64,000 nt of DNA, from assembly GCF_964656455.1 (NCBI RefSeq), contig NC_135720.1:108016696-108080695 (forward strand), read 5' to 3'. This DNA comes from Halichoerus grypus. Taxonomy: Eukaryota; Chordata; Mammalia; Carnivora; Phocidae. Position numbers and translations under genes: made by a program. Below the pieces are notes generated by a model. It worked only from the letters and a program-made list of their open reading frames with translations, was not told where the DNA came from and ran no database searches. Within the stretch, counting starts at the first letter, position 1. Each line of letters begins with the position of its first letter. Of this stretch, positions 41,745-52,174 are shown piece after piece.

Positions 41745-42530
41745 AGGGCCTTTAAGGTCACCAAAGACTCAAGATTGGGGCTGTCAGGGCTGGGCTCTGC
41801 AGGTTTCCCAGAGAGAACTAAAAAACATCCCCCACCCTGGAAGCCATCTATTTCCTGGGCTCAGGCCCCCGTGGTGTTTCTATCCCACTCCAGAAAGGCC
41901 ACACAGTATCAGGTCCTTCCCTGCCTCCCTAAGCGGGCCCACATCTTCTTCTAGAGGTCAGGGCATGACGCTGCTCAATAACATTCAAGGTAAAGGCATC
42001 GGCCTCCAGCAAAATGTGTCTCAAAAGGGACTCACATGTCATATCTTGAAGTGAATGAAAATGTTAATCAATAGATCCATCATCTTGGCCCCTGTGTCTC
42101 TGAGCTGCAGATGCAGGGAACACAAACCAATGATGGTGTTTAAACACACACACACACTTATGCATACCCATGCACACATGCATGCATATGCACATGCACA
42201 CGCACACACACACACACACACACACAGTTGTCCCACACAGAGGCTGAACAGGCAGACGGCTCTCTTATGCTCAAAGTCTTGCACAGCCTCTGTACTGTCC
42301 TGTCCTCTCACCCCACGCTGTCCTCACTGGCCCACCATCTTCTATGAGGATGACCCTGGCCTGGTGAGATCTTAGGGTCAGACCATTTGCTTTGGGCATG
42401 TCGGTGGCTGCCCCACCCAAAGCTTAGACTCTGCTTTATGGACCTGCAGGCCCAGCAACACCACCTTCCTCTTTACCTCTCCTCTCTACGCTGACTCATC
42501 TCCAGCAATTTGGGCCCCAGGTCATAGCCT
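41745..42530. other. single-copy stretch with (CA)n
   Basis: An imperfect (CA)n with CATG interruptions occupies 42,147-42,229. The remainder has no recognised element; the 153-codon plus frame (41,593-42,054) begins in a MER5 fossil and has no domain. Confidence 0.45.
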
Positions 42531-42534
42531 TGCA

Positions 42535-42775
42535 TCTCTGCTGATACTGGAGTGGGTTAAGACCCTGGGGCTGTTGGGATAGGGGAAATGTATTTTGCAT
42601 TTGAGCAGGACATGAACTTGAGGGATCCGGAGGGTGGAATATTATGGTCCCTTCCAAGTCGTATAATGAGGTCAGTGAATTAGGGTGGATCCTAATCTAA
42701 TGTGCCTGGTGTCCTTCTATGACGAGGAGATTAGGCCACACAAAGAAACACCAGAGAGGGTGAACCGTGTCCCCT
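42535..42775 (+). mobile_element. MaLR (MLT1/MST-class) internal end plus LTR start
   Basis: 'gatactggagtgggttaaga', 'gctgttgggataggggaaat', 'gtattttgcatttgagcagg' and 'catgaacttgagggatccgg' then 'aatattatggtcccttccaa', 'gtggatcctaatctaatgtg' and 'cctggtgtccttctatgacg' follow MaLR order. A fossil of an endogenous retrovirus-like element. Confidence 0.75.
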
Positions 42776-42989
42776 TTTTGACCACTCTCCGCCTTTATGC
42801 ATCCTCAGCCAATGGGGCGGGGTTTTGACAGGCCAGCAGCTGGTAGGGGCTTTCCCAGCTACTCCAGCACAGATGTGAAGCCTTGGTGGGCAACGTCCTC
42901 TAGGCAAGCCTTGTCCAAGTAGTCAGAGCGTCCCTCAGTCTAGCTGAGTCCAGTCACACCTGCCACAGTCACTGCCTTTCCGCTCCTCC

Positions 42990-43720
42990 CTCCTCCAGCG
43001 GGCCCCATGGTGACTCGGACCCGCAGAGTCGGAGGTCCTGCGTGAGCCCTGGCCCTGGCCCTTCCAATCCTGCAAGCCTGCGCGAGTTAGCAGACTCTCC
43101 GAGCCTCAGTCTCCACATGGGCCAGAAGAGAATACTACCATCTCTATCCATCCCCAAAGGGTTGCTGTGAGGATTAAATGAGCTAACGCCAGCAAAGCAC
43201 CGAGCCCGGCCGCTGGCACAGTGAACATTACCTTCTCAGGGATGTGGGCTCCTCTCTTGCCTCACGCCACGTTTCCCTGACACACCCCAGGGCAGCACTG
43301 TGCTCTACGCCATGTCCTGGGAGCTTTCTCGGCTGCCCTTCTCCTATCATTGTCCTCACCGCACACACGTCAGGTGAGAGCTTTATCTCCATTCTTGTAC
43401 CCTGGCTTCTGGAAGCTACTCGGCCTCCCTCCCCACCCCCAGCGTTACATACTGGGTGCTGTGTGTCTGGCCCAACCCCAGGGCGGTGCCAACAAGTGTG
43501 CACCAATCACAGAGCAGCTGCTGCCACGCACTTCCCGTCTCCTCCACCAGGGAGAGCGCCTGAGGACAGAGGCAAGCTCCTCCCTCCTCGCACCTGCTCC
43601 ATACCAGCCCCTTGCAACGGGTACTCAACGCGCATGCTCCGGCTTGCGGGGGGAGATACTGAAGTGCGCTGAGACCCCGGGGGAGGGGCCTGGCGGTGCC
43701 ACGGGATTAGGCTTGGACGT
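42990..43720. promoter_or_regulatory. mildly CpG-enriched stretch
   Basis: I count roughly 36 CpG in 730 bp, with 11 in 43,561-43,720, clearly more than the CpG-poor surroundings, at about 60% GC. My rough observed/expected is 0.55, under the usual island threshold. A MIR lies inside it (43,080-43,225). No gene start is visible next to it. Might be a weak CpG island or an eroded one. Confidence 0.3.
43080..43225 (+). mobile_element. MIR
   Basis: 'cgcgagttagcagactctcc', 'gagcctcagtctccacatgg', 'gttgctgtgaggattaaatg' and 'ccgctggcacagtgaac' are in MIR order. Confidence 0.8.
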
Positions 43721-43724
43721 TCTT

Positions 43725-44165
43725 GGCCTTTGTTTTCAGCCTGACTCTTAACTCCTGATTTTAACACCACTGAGCAACCTCAGTTTATTAAGCTAGGAAA
43801 TGGGGAGTTGAAATCGCCCCGAAACTAAGATGGTCATAGTCTGTTATTCAAGTAGTTCCAGCCTGGAAAAGAGGCCCGCGGACACTAGCAGGGGGGTGTT
43901 TCCATTTGCCTGTGCTCGGGGGCAAGGTGCCATTGCTGCCTTTCCCGCTTATTCCACCCCACCTCCCTCCCAGACCGGAGGAACATGTGCCTCTCGGATG
44001 AAGAACGTAGGGAGGAGTGTGAGTATGTGGGGACTCGTGAAAGATTTCCCTAAAAGAGACAGATTTCTAGGGATACCAGGGACCTGGTCGCCAGGCCGGG
44101 GGCTATGGGAACCCCTCCTCTTTCCTAGTCTTGATAAAGCAGCTGGAGGGGCCTAGTACTACTGT
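43725..44165. other. single-copy noncoding stretch
   Basis: Nothing recognised. A 108-codon plus frame (43,830-44,156) has no motif. Confidence 0.35.
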
Positions 44166-44167
44166 GA

Positions 44168-44335
44168 GTAGGACAGAACCCTACTCAGCCCTCTCGTTTA
44201 TGCTGCACGACCGTGGGCAGCTTCTTCGCTCCTCTGTGCCTCAGTTTCTTCATCTGGAAAATGGGCTTGCTGTGGGGATGATGCATGGTAACTCATGAAA
44301 GTAGCTGAGGTCTGCAATAAATGGTAGTCAAAGCT
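44168..44335 (+). mobile_element. MIR
   Basis: 'tgctgcacgaccgtgggcag', 'gtgcctcagtttcttcatct', 'ggaaaatgggcttgctgtgg' and 'tctgcaataaatggtagtca' are in MIR order. Confidence 0.8.
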
Positions 44336-44339
44336 GGTG

Positions 44340-44865
44340 AGGTCCTTAAACCTTTCAGGACAAACCATAAAAGACCGACTCCCAAAGCCACCACCCCCAG
44401 GCAGAGGGGGCCAGCGCCAGGGCACAGAACTTCAGTATGTCAGAGCCTCCTCCCTGCCTCCCTCCCCAGCCCAGTGGGTCCCAATGGTGGTTCCGGGTTG
44501 GTGCCCCGGTTTGCTGAACCCTGCAGTTTTGACAGGCAGCCCCAGGAACCCAGAGGCTCTGCATGGCAGGCTCCTGATTAATCACTGCAGTAATGGCCCC
44601 AACAACAGCAGCCCTGCGGTACATGGGTGTCATCCTGCAGCTGCCGCCGCACACTCACCCTACGACCTCTACCCCAGGCTGCCTGACTAAAAAAAACCAG
44701 AGCTGGAAAGGGACAACTGAATTCCTCTGGCTTCCAGAGATGTGGCTGCAACCCATTCGGCCTTCCTCCTATGGCTGTGTGTTTCGGAGCTCTTCCCCTG
44801 CTAAGAACCCAGCTGCAAGCAGGAATCGCATGCACACTGCAGTGAGGACTGAGGAAGAGCACTGC
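44340..44865. other. single-copy noncoding stretch
   Basis: Frames of 86-117 codons on both strands overlap extensively (44,321-44,877) and lack motifs. Nothing else recognised. Confidence 0.4.
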
Positions 44866-44869
44866 ATTC

Positions 44870-45055
44870 AGAGCTAGGAGATCGTGACTGTAGAGTCTAT
44901 GCTGCCCTTATGCACTGTGTGCCCAGGGTAAGCCTCTTCATCTTTCCAAGCCTTGGTTTCTTTATCTGTGAAATGGGGACAGTAGGCCCATCCTGGCTAG
45001 CACGTAGGACTGAGGTGTATTACTTAATAAATGTGAATTGTTTTAGATGCCATGC
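44870..45055 (+). mobile_element. MIR
   Basis: 'actgtgtgcccagggtaagc', 'ctttccaagccttggtttct', 'ttatctgtgaaatggggaca' and 'attacttaataaatgtgaat' are in MIR order. Confidence 0.85.
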
Positions 45056-45059
45056 CAAA

Positions 45060-46020
45060 CAATAAATGCCTGGAGGTTTCCTTGCACTTCATGAAAGGCC
45101 CCTCCCTGCACAATCGATGGAGACGAGGTGCCCTCTGGCTCCTCCCTGTGGACCTTTCTGAGCGATACATCACCCCAGCTGTGCCCACATTATCTTGATG
45201 GATGAGCCTAGGGTGGGGGTTCCTGTGCATGGGGCAGTGGAGGTCTGGGAGGCAGGGCTGCCTGGTCCCATCATGAGAACCCAATCTGTATAAGCAGCAG
45301 GTTGGGGAGGACAGGATGCTCCAGCCTCAAAGAAGTTTCCATGATTCACAGCATCTGACCCTCAGCCACACCCCCACGATCAGACCTGAGCCCTGTGGGC
45401 AGAGCTCACCAAGGACTGAGAGAAGATCCACATGTACCTGGAGATCCTGCTCTTGCTGTGGGCCCTTCCACTTTGGTTGGGGGATGTGGCCCACTCTCTG
45501 AACCTCCTGGTCCAGGTGGAAAGGCTCCAGGTGCAGGAGACCCTCATATCAATCCAGAACAAAAGCAGCTAGAGACACCTGCCAGGTGGTTGGGGTCAAA
45601 TGGTCCCTTGGGGTGGGGCAGTTGCCAGGGGAAGGGTGTGTGGGAAGGTCTGTGCCCTCACCCCATGGGTCCTTCTGGAGGGAATCAGCTCCACACCCAC
45701 TTCCTGAGCCATGGACATAAGCAGAGACATGCTCTCTGGATATGAGAAGATGGGGATCAAGGGATGCACTTGTGCAGTCAGCAAAAGGCACACCCTGCCG
45801 CTCTGACTCAGCTGATTTCTTTAGGGTACATTTTCCCTCCTGAATGGTCTTCCCAATCACTTTAGGTCTCAGCTTTCCCTTTTGAGAAATGGAGGAGAGT
45901 CTTCTGGTCTCCCTTTGTCCTGAGAACAGAAAGCTTGAAGGTAAAATGATGATCAATCTAATAAGACCTCTTTCAAGCAAAGGTACTAAGAAACTGAATC
46001 CATTTCTCCTTTTAGCAGGG
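45060..46020. other. single-copy stretch containing a short signal-peptide-like ORF
   Basis: No transposon recognised. A TATAA sits at about 45,290 ('ctgtataagcagcaggttgg'), about 140 bp upstream of the short ORF listed at 45,432. A 160-codon minus frame (46,031-45,549) overlaps the end of that ORF and has no recognised domain. Confidence 0.4.
45432..45572 (+). other. 46-codon ORF with signal-peptide-like start, unproven
   Basis: Runs from ATG to TAG in 46 codons. The N-terminus MYLEILLLLWALPLWLGD has an acidic-spaced hydrophobic core typical of a signal peptide, followed by a Leu/Val/Gln-rich stretch (VQVERLQVQETL). No cysteine, no splice donor at an obvious place and no poly(A) signal just downstream. 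It might be a chance ORF, a fragment of an exon of a secreted or immunoglobulin-type protein, or a small secreted peptide. I recognise no family and do not call it a gene. Confidence 0.12.
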
Positions 46021-46024
46021 AGAG

Positions 46025-46270
46025 CTAACATTTATGCAGCATTCACCATCTACCAGGTTCTGTCCTAATGGTTTTTCATATATTACTCATATCAGTCCTA
46101 TGAGGTAGGTCCTATTAATATCTCCCATTTTATAGATGGGGAAATTAAGGCCCAGAAAAATTAAGAGACTTGCCCAAGGTCCCACAATTACCAAGTAGTA
46201 GCTGGTGTTCAAACCCTAAACAGCCTGACTCTTGAATCTGCACTCTTAACCTCCAGCTATTCTATCTCTT
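46025..46270 (-). mobile_element. MIR, nearly complete
   Basis: 'atctaccaggttctgtccta', 'cctatgaggtaggtcctatt', 'cccattttatagatggggaa', 'agagacttgcccaaggtccc' and 'ggtgttcaaaccctaaacag' are in reverse MIR order. Confidence 0.93.
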
Positions 46271-46299
46271 GCAGTACTGGCTCTCCTCTAGCTACTTCT

Positions 46300-46443
46300 G
46301 TGTCCATCTCTCACGCTGGACTGTGAGTTCATGGAACAGGAAACTGGCTTATTCCTCTTTGATCCCCTCTCGCTCCAGGCATAACTCCTGGCACACTCCA
46401 GGTGCCTAGGAACCACCTGTTATGTAAATAAATGAATAAATGG
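46300..46443 (+). mobile_element. L2 3' end
   Basis: 'ctggactgtgagttcatgga', 'cataactcctggcacactcc' and 'gtaaataaatgaataaatgg' fit the L2 terminus. The block 'gactgtgagttcatgga' is the position that corresponds to the start of the minisatellite unit at 31-35 kb. Confidence 0.8.
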
Positions 46444-46444
46444 C

Positions 46445-47640
46445 ATGGTGGCCGGCCAATGAAAAGATTTTTGGAGTCTAGATCAAGGGGGGTCCCGAAG
46501 GCCTGGCAGTGCAAAGACAGCAGAGGTCTCCAGTAGGACATGCCCTGTCGGGGCTGTGCTCACTCTCTTAACCCTGCTTGCACACATGCTCATTGGAGTC
46601 ACGAGACTTAGCAGCATTAACCTGGTATCCAACTACAATTTTTGTGTCTTAGCAACCTTTACTACGAATGTACCATGGGAAAGTACATTGTAGCAGTGTC
46701 TCTAGTGCCAAATGAGGCGCATGCACCACCCAGTCCCCACCACATCCCCCACCTTCAGCAGCGAATATTCTGAGACCCATTCTGCTTTGTATTGTTATTA
46801 TGATCACTAGTATTATTACTAATCCCTAACTGTATTTTTCCCCTGGAGGAAAAGTCACTTCACATGCTGTGGCTGGAACGCCAAGTGTTCTAGAAGGAAT
46901 TGGAAATAATCATGACAACAGGTGGGGGTGTTGTACGAGGCTCACAGTAGGTGAGGAAGAAGGAGACCCCTTTGTTCCCCCCCCCCCCCCCGCCCCGCTC
47001 CGAGAAATCCTTCTCTTCATGAAATCCTGGGCTGGGTATGAAGCTTCCAGAAAGGAATGTCTTCAGCCTGGGGAAGCAGTGGGGGAGGCAGCTGGGGAAG
47101 GTGAAAACTCCCTCCACCTGGTTGTACGAGAACAGGGATAAATATCCAAGGTAGCATGTGGGGGTGGGGAGACAGGCAGGCCTACAGTGTAAGAAATAAT
47201 GAGTTAAAAGAATCATTCAGTGAGTAAAGAGAAATATCAGGAATCAAATTGCAGGGAAGATTTCAAGTAATCATAAAGGGTTTTTCAAATATATTCACTG
47301 CTAAGAGCTACAGATGTCAGGGGAGAAAATTGGTTCACTTACCAATAATAGTCGCAGAGGCCGGGGGAGCAGGATGCAGACAGGGAAAGTACTTAACTAG
47401 GCTTCCCCACCTCCTTCTCCCCTGGGACGCTTGGGGGCGTGGGGAGTGGCCTGTCCCTCAGTTGAGAAGGGTGGGAGTGGGGATGGTTGTGCCTCTGGGA
47501 GGTGGGCGGGTGGGCAGAGCAGGCTGGGTGGGAAGAGCAGCTTGGACACTGTGGCTCCAGCAGCCCCGCTCCAGTGTGACTTCCTCTTCCCCCCCTGACC
47601 CAGGCACAGGTTACGTGAGGTGAGGACAGGTGCCATGCTT
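46445..47640. other. single-copy stretch with C-run
   Basis: A run of about 15 C residues at 46,977-46,992 marks an unstable homopolymer. Frames at 46,869-47,216 overlap antisense around it. Otherwise nothing recognised. Confidence 0.4.
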
Positions 47641-47644
47641 GGCA

Positions 47645-47800
47645 TGGAGTAGGAGGCTTATTGTTATTGTCACCAAAAATTTATTGATGGTTTATGAAGA
47701 GCAGAGCACTCTGCCAGGTGTGTGACAGATTGGAGCCATAGATACGTGGTACCTGCCCTGAGTTTACAACCTAGTTAGGGAGGCAAGAGCAATATCCAAG
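47645..47800 (-). mobile_element. L2 3' end, antisense
   Basis: 'tttattgatggtttatgaag', 'gcactctgccaggtgtgtga' and 'tgccctgagtttacaaccta' fit the reverse L2 terminus. Confidence 0.75.
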
Positions 47801-47804
47801 GGAA

Positions 47805-48584
47805 AATGAGAAAGATTGCCAGCACCATGCATGGGATGATCACGTGCTGGGGGTGGGGTGGGGGGGCGTGCTCAGTGGTCATCAAGGGTAGACCAATCAG
47901 GGGGAGCTCCAGGGGCACTCAGACAGTGGCCCTGTCCACCTGCCTCCTGCCGCAGTGTGCCTCCCCCCCTTTTGGGAGCCCTCCTGGTGTAACAGGATAT
48001 GGTATCAGTCACAGACTCCACCTCAACCTGCCAGGAGAAAGGCCAAGGCAATTCTGTCCTCAGGAACGAACCTGGGCAGTGGGTTGAAGCTGACTTAAGT
48101 GTCGCTGAGTGTGGAAGTGGCATTATTGGTCATTCTCAGAAATGTCAGGGACAAAGTTCATCTCATGTCTTATGTAATTTTCACACCAATTTCCTGAGCC
48201 CCATTTCCCCTAGGGCAATGGGAAGAGGACTAGGTGATATCTGCACACACAGCGGGTTATGTTACGGGAGAGGAACCCGTGCTAGGGAACCCGAGTCTTT
48301 TATCATGGACAGTAACCATGCTTGTCCTTTGCTCCAGAAGAGACCATAATTGTATCATACTGGATAGTAAGTATGTTTGCCTCTGCTACAGCAGGAGATA
48401 CTATCTCTAGCCTCCAAGACTGTTTGCTACACAAATATCCTTGAAAAGGCAATCCAGAACAAGAAGCAATCATTTCCACACTTGCAAGATGTGCAGAAAG
48501 GCAAGACCCATGAATAACTCTCTTTGGATATGAACAACTATGGAATGCACTTATTTATTATAATTATTATTATATTTATCTTTT
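47805..48584. other. single-copy noncoding stretch
   Basis: A short (TTA)-rich run lies at about 48,550-48,575. 116-codon plus and 83-codon minus frames (47,872-48,349) overlap antisense and lack motifs. Confidence 0.4.
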
Positions 48585-48718
48585 CCTGCTGGAGTGGATG
48601 TTCCATGAGGACCAGGATTGATGTTTCTTTTGTTTCCTGATGTATTATCAATACATAGAAAAGTGCGTGGTACCTAATAGGTGCTCAAAATGTGTTGGTT
48701 AAATGAATAAATGATTGC
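48585..48718 (+). mobile_element. L2 3' end
   Basis: 'gatgttccatgaggaccagg', 'gtgcgtggtacctaatagg' and 'tgctcaaaatgtgttggtta' then 'aatgaataaatga' match the L2 terminus. Confidence 0.85.
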
Positions 48719-48719
48719 A

Positions 48720-49650
48720 CGAGGAAGGAAACAGTCCCTGGGTGGTTATCTCCTGCCCGGGAAATTTCTTTGCCAAGTTGCCAGCATTGTGTGAGGAGAA
48801 GGAGCCCCGGTTCTGAAAAAGGAACCTCGTTCTGTGTACATGAATTGGCGTGGGTCACATGCCTCCCCTACATGTTCCCCGTGTCTCTCTGTTGCTGGTG
48901 CCCAGTGACGCAGGTAACGCGCTCAGGGAAGAGCCTGCTGGTTTTGACTTTATTTGTGCAGCAGAGAGCATACGTGCATCACTAGGCCCCAGGCCTCTCT
49001 CCTGGGCCTCCCCTCCTCTTCCCTGCCTTTCTCAGGTTGGTAATTAAAAGTATCAAAGCAAAGTAGGGCTGTCTCATTACATGTCCTGTTTATGTGACTG
49101 TAATGTGCTTAGAGATGAGTTGAAGTGTGGGGAAATCAGCCTCGGAGCTTGCTCTGTGTCCAGCCTAGAGCTGGCAACCCTGAGATAAGGCTATCAAGAC
49201 TGGGCTGTGAATTAGTTCTAAAGTAAACCAATAGTGCATTAATGTGGGTGAGGAATTACAAATAACAGAGATGCTGCACATTTCTCTGATTAATTAGGCT
49301 TTCTAGTTAATTTTGCTTCTTGTAGAGACAAATCATGAGCCCTAACAGTGGAGCAATTTTCCATTGGTCACTGGGGCACCAGGCCTTAGTTCTCTCAGGC
49401 CCACAGGGACCCCAAGCAGTGGGGCTCCATCCAGGGGGTCACTGTGGCCATGTGGGAATTTTTCTTTACTTCTGGGCTCTTTCCTCAACCCAGGAGGGGA
49501 ACACAGAGTAGAGGGAAGGATTGGGACCAACAGGCCTCCAGTGCCCCATTTAGGAGTGTTTGGTGATTCTTAAGGACGGGAGACTGGGAGGGGAAGGTGA
49601 GCTTTTGGGACTGTGCCATTCATCTGGGGCTTATCACACAACACCCTGGA
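48720..49650. other. single-copy stretch, possible regulatory core
   Basis: 49,025-49,345 is repeat-free and AT-rich ('gttggtaattaaaagtatca', 'gtgcattaatgtgggtgagg', 'ctgattaattaggctttcta', 'gttaattttgcttcttgtag'), with at least five TAAT/ATTA cores. Good candidate conserved noncoding element by appearance only. Confidence 0.45.
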
Positions 49651-49654
49651 GTCT

Positions 49655-49790
49655 CACCATTTCATTCATTCAGTCATTCAACCGTGGGGGGTTGCCTTGT
49701 TGTTGTTTGTTTGTTTAACCTCTTCCACATACTAGGCTCTTCGCTAGCTCCAGGGATGCCAAAATGAAAGAATGACAACTGACGACCTCT
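49655..49790 (-). mobile_element. possible L2 3' end
   Basis: 'catttcattcattcagtcat', 'cacatactaggctcttcgct' and 'agctccagggatgccaaaat' fit a reverse L2 tail with an expanded (TTG)n. Confidence 0.6.
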
Positions 49791-49794
49791 GTGA

Positions 49795-50730
49795 GGAGGA
49801 ATTCCTCGCCTGGAACTAGGATAGAGCTGTTCCTGCTGTGTGGTGGTGTCTGTCCCTGTCACGGGCATTTTGGAGGTGAGGGTCCAGAGTGGGGAGGGAG
49901 GTGGGCCATATTCACCCAGACACCACACATGCAGTTTTGTCCACCTGCTCCCACCACTGCCTGGATTTAGACACAGTGGAAATGGTTTGGGATTTTTTTG
50001 TTTATTTTTGTTTGTTTGTAGAACAGAAAAACTGTTTCTTTCCAGCCAAAAACTTCAGAGACTCTGGAGCTTGGCCCGCTGGCGCTGGGGCTTTGGACAC
50101 CAGACTCGTAGTCTGCTCGACCACAGACTTGCTAGTGGTCCAGGGTGAGTTCTTGCCCTAGTCCCAGACACCCAGACACCTGTTCCCCACCTTGCTTTTG
50201 CCTCCAGATATAACTCCTACCCTAAGAAATCTTCCTCCCCATGGCTGTGCCAGTGAATGAGACTCGGACTGGTCCCAGAAGATGTGTAAGGGTCCCAGGT
50301 TCCCTGTGGCTCGTATGGAGAAGGCAGGGCAAGGGAGGTTCTCAGGGAACTGAGTGTGGACAATAGGAACACCCACCCGGGACTCGAACTCAGAGCCAAT
50401 AGGCGCCAGAATGCGGAGTGAAGAGGGCCTGGTAGAGACTGTTGAACAGAAGGACCCATGTCCCAGCTGAAAGGGATAGCCATTATTTGGCCTCTTCCAA
50501 TTTTGCCAGGCTGGATTGCAGGCCTGGGAGTGTCAGATCTTCCATATTTTCAGATCAATTCAAATCAATTCAAATTTTTATGTGGAAAAAAAAAAAAACC
50601 TCTTGATTTAAAAATGCTGGACTTGAATTTAAAATATTTGAACATTACTGTGTGGACAAACAAAATATGCCTGGGGACCAGATTCAGTCCTTGGAGGTGT
50701 CATTTAGAATTAAATTTATCCAGTAGTAAC
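49795..50730. other. single-copy noncoding stretch
   Basis: Overlapping plus frames at 49,840-50,161 in two phases. 50,560-50,750 is AT-rich with an A-run at 50,586-50,600 and 'tcaattcaaatcaattcaaa' tandem. Nothing recognised. Confidence 0.4.
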
Positions 50731-50734
50731 AGAA

Positions 50735-51310
50735 AACAAACAAACAAATAATAGTGGCTTAAATAACAGTTTATTTCTCTCTCACTTCTAAGAAATTCAG
50801 AAATAGTCAGTCAATCCTAGACTACTAAAGTGTTACATGGCATCCAGGCTCCTTCTATCCTGCTCCTCTACCATTCGTGGCCTCTATTCCAACACTATCT
50901 CATGGTCCAAGATGGCTGCTGGATCCCCATCCATTATGTTTGCATTCCAGCCAGCAGGGCAAAGGAAGGGCAGAAGATCGTTTCCTTCCTTTTTTTTTTT
51001 TTAAGATTTTATTTATTTATTTGACAGAGAGAGAGAGAGAGCACAAGCAGGGGGAGCAGCAGGCAGAGGGAGAAGCAGGCTCCCTGCAGAGTAAGGAGCC
51101 TGATGGGGGACTCGATCCCAGGACCCTGGGATCATGACCTGAGCTGAAGGCAGGCGCTTAACTGACTGAGCCACCCAGGCATCCCCATTTCCTTCCTTTG
51201 ATGACAGTTACCAGAAGTTGCACACTTTATTTCTTCTCATATCCCATTGGCCAAAACTCAGTCATATAGTCCAACTTAGTTGTAATGAAAGTCAGGAAAA
51301 ATTTATTCTA
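50735..51310 (-). mobile_element. ancient LTR-like repeat, split by a Can-SINE
   Basis: 'gtggcttaaataacagttta', 'tttctctctcacttctaaga', 'catggtccaagatggctgct' and 'ccagccagcagggcaaagga' precede the SINE. 'ccagaagttgcacactttat', 'atcccattggccaaaactca' and 'gtcatatagtccaacttagt' follow it. The same family as the pair at 11,470-12,020, probably MaLR-class. Confidence 0.6.
50991..51187 (-). mobile_element. Can-SINE (SINEC) with target-site duplication
   Basis: T-run plus (TTTA)n, GA-rich body, 'gcaggctccctgcagagtaa', 'gactcgatcccaggaccctg', 'ggatcatgacctgagctgaa' and 'ctgactgagccacccaggca'. Near full length. The duplication tttccttcct flanks it at 50,981-50,990 and 51,188-51,197. Confidence 0.97.
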
Positions 51311-51314
51311 GACT

Positions 51315-51965
51315 TAAGATAATCATGTGCCTGATTTTAAAAAGTACTAGTAGAATGAGGAAACAAGAGAGTGGATTTTAAGTGACAGCTAGCATCTTGG
51401 CTCCAGTTTGCCTTCATTTTGAGAACTGGTTGACCCAGTCTGCTGTTTGTGGTGGGACTGGGAGGGGGGTATGGGATCTGGTCACTTGAAGACTGCCCAG
51501 TGAAAGGACATGGCTGCTTTGGAGAAGGGTTTGCTTTCAGGTAGGATAGTCTCTACCAGAGTGATTTGGTTGCCCTGGAAGTGTGGCTCCAGCAGACTTT
51601 TTGGGGTTATTTCTTTCTTGATCTCTTGCAGGAGCAAGACTTCTCTTTTCTCCACAAGCATCTGTCAGTCACCAACAGTCAATATTTAGGCAGTGCCTCC
51701 AGCACTCTCAGCCCCAGCTTGGCAGGGCAGGAGTGATGCCTTAAGTCAGCTCCTGCACCAGCATGGGGCTCCAGAAAAACGTGGGGTGTCACTAATGTGT
51801 TCTCACCGTGGAACAGGAGTGGGGAAGGACCCTTAATTGCAGTGAGAGTGATTCAGGTAAAAAAATCAGGATCTCTTAACTGAGTCATGAGAAGTATAGA
51901 AGCAGCTACTAGAAGAAAGGGTGGCATTTCTTTTCTTGTGGTTATGAGGCTCTGAGAGTGACCCA
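51315..51965. other. single-copy noncoding stretch
   Basis: No transposon or gene feature recognised. Confidence 0.4.
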
Positions 51966-51969
51966 TCTG

Positions 51970-52070
51970 GAATTAAGTCTGGCATGCATCCAGCAAACAT
52001 GCATTGTGCACTGACCATGTGCTGGTTATCAGTCTCAGCACAGGACATGGGGTGTGGAGGAAATACCGAG
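51970..52070 (-). mobile_element. possible L2/MIR end, antisense
   Basis: 'cagcaaacatgcattgtgca', 'ctgaccatgtgctggttatc' fits the 'ttgagcacctactatgtgcc' motif. Short and decayed. Confidence 0.5.
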
Positions 52071-52174
52071 AGGAAAGAGATATGGAGGGTGTCCTCGGGG
52101 TCTCACCAAGATAACTGGAACTGGAATGGAAGCACAAGACTCTCCAAGCTACCTGGCTGGGTATCAATCATCAC

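Noticed and set aside
5740..51187. tRNA-like sequences
   Set aside because: All tRNA-like boxes found belong to Can-SINE heads with CT-rich bodies and A-tails. No free-standing tRNA cloverleaf recognised.
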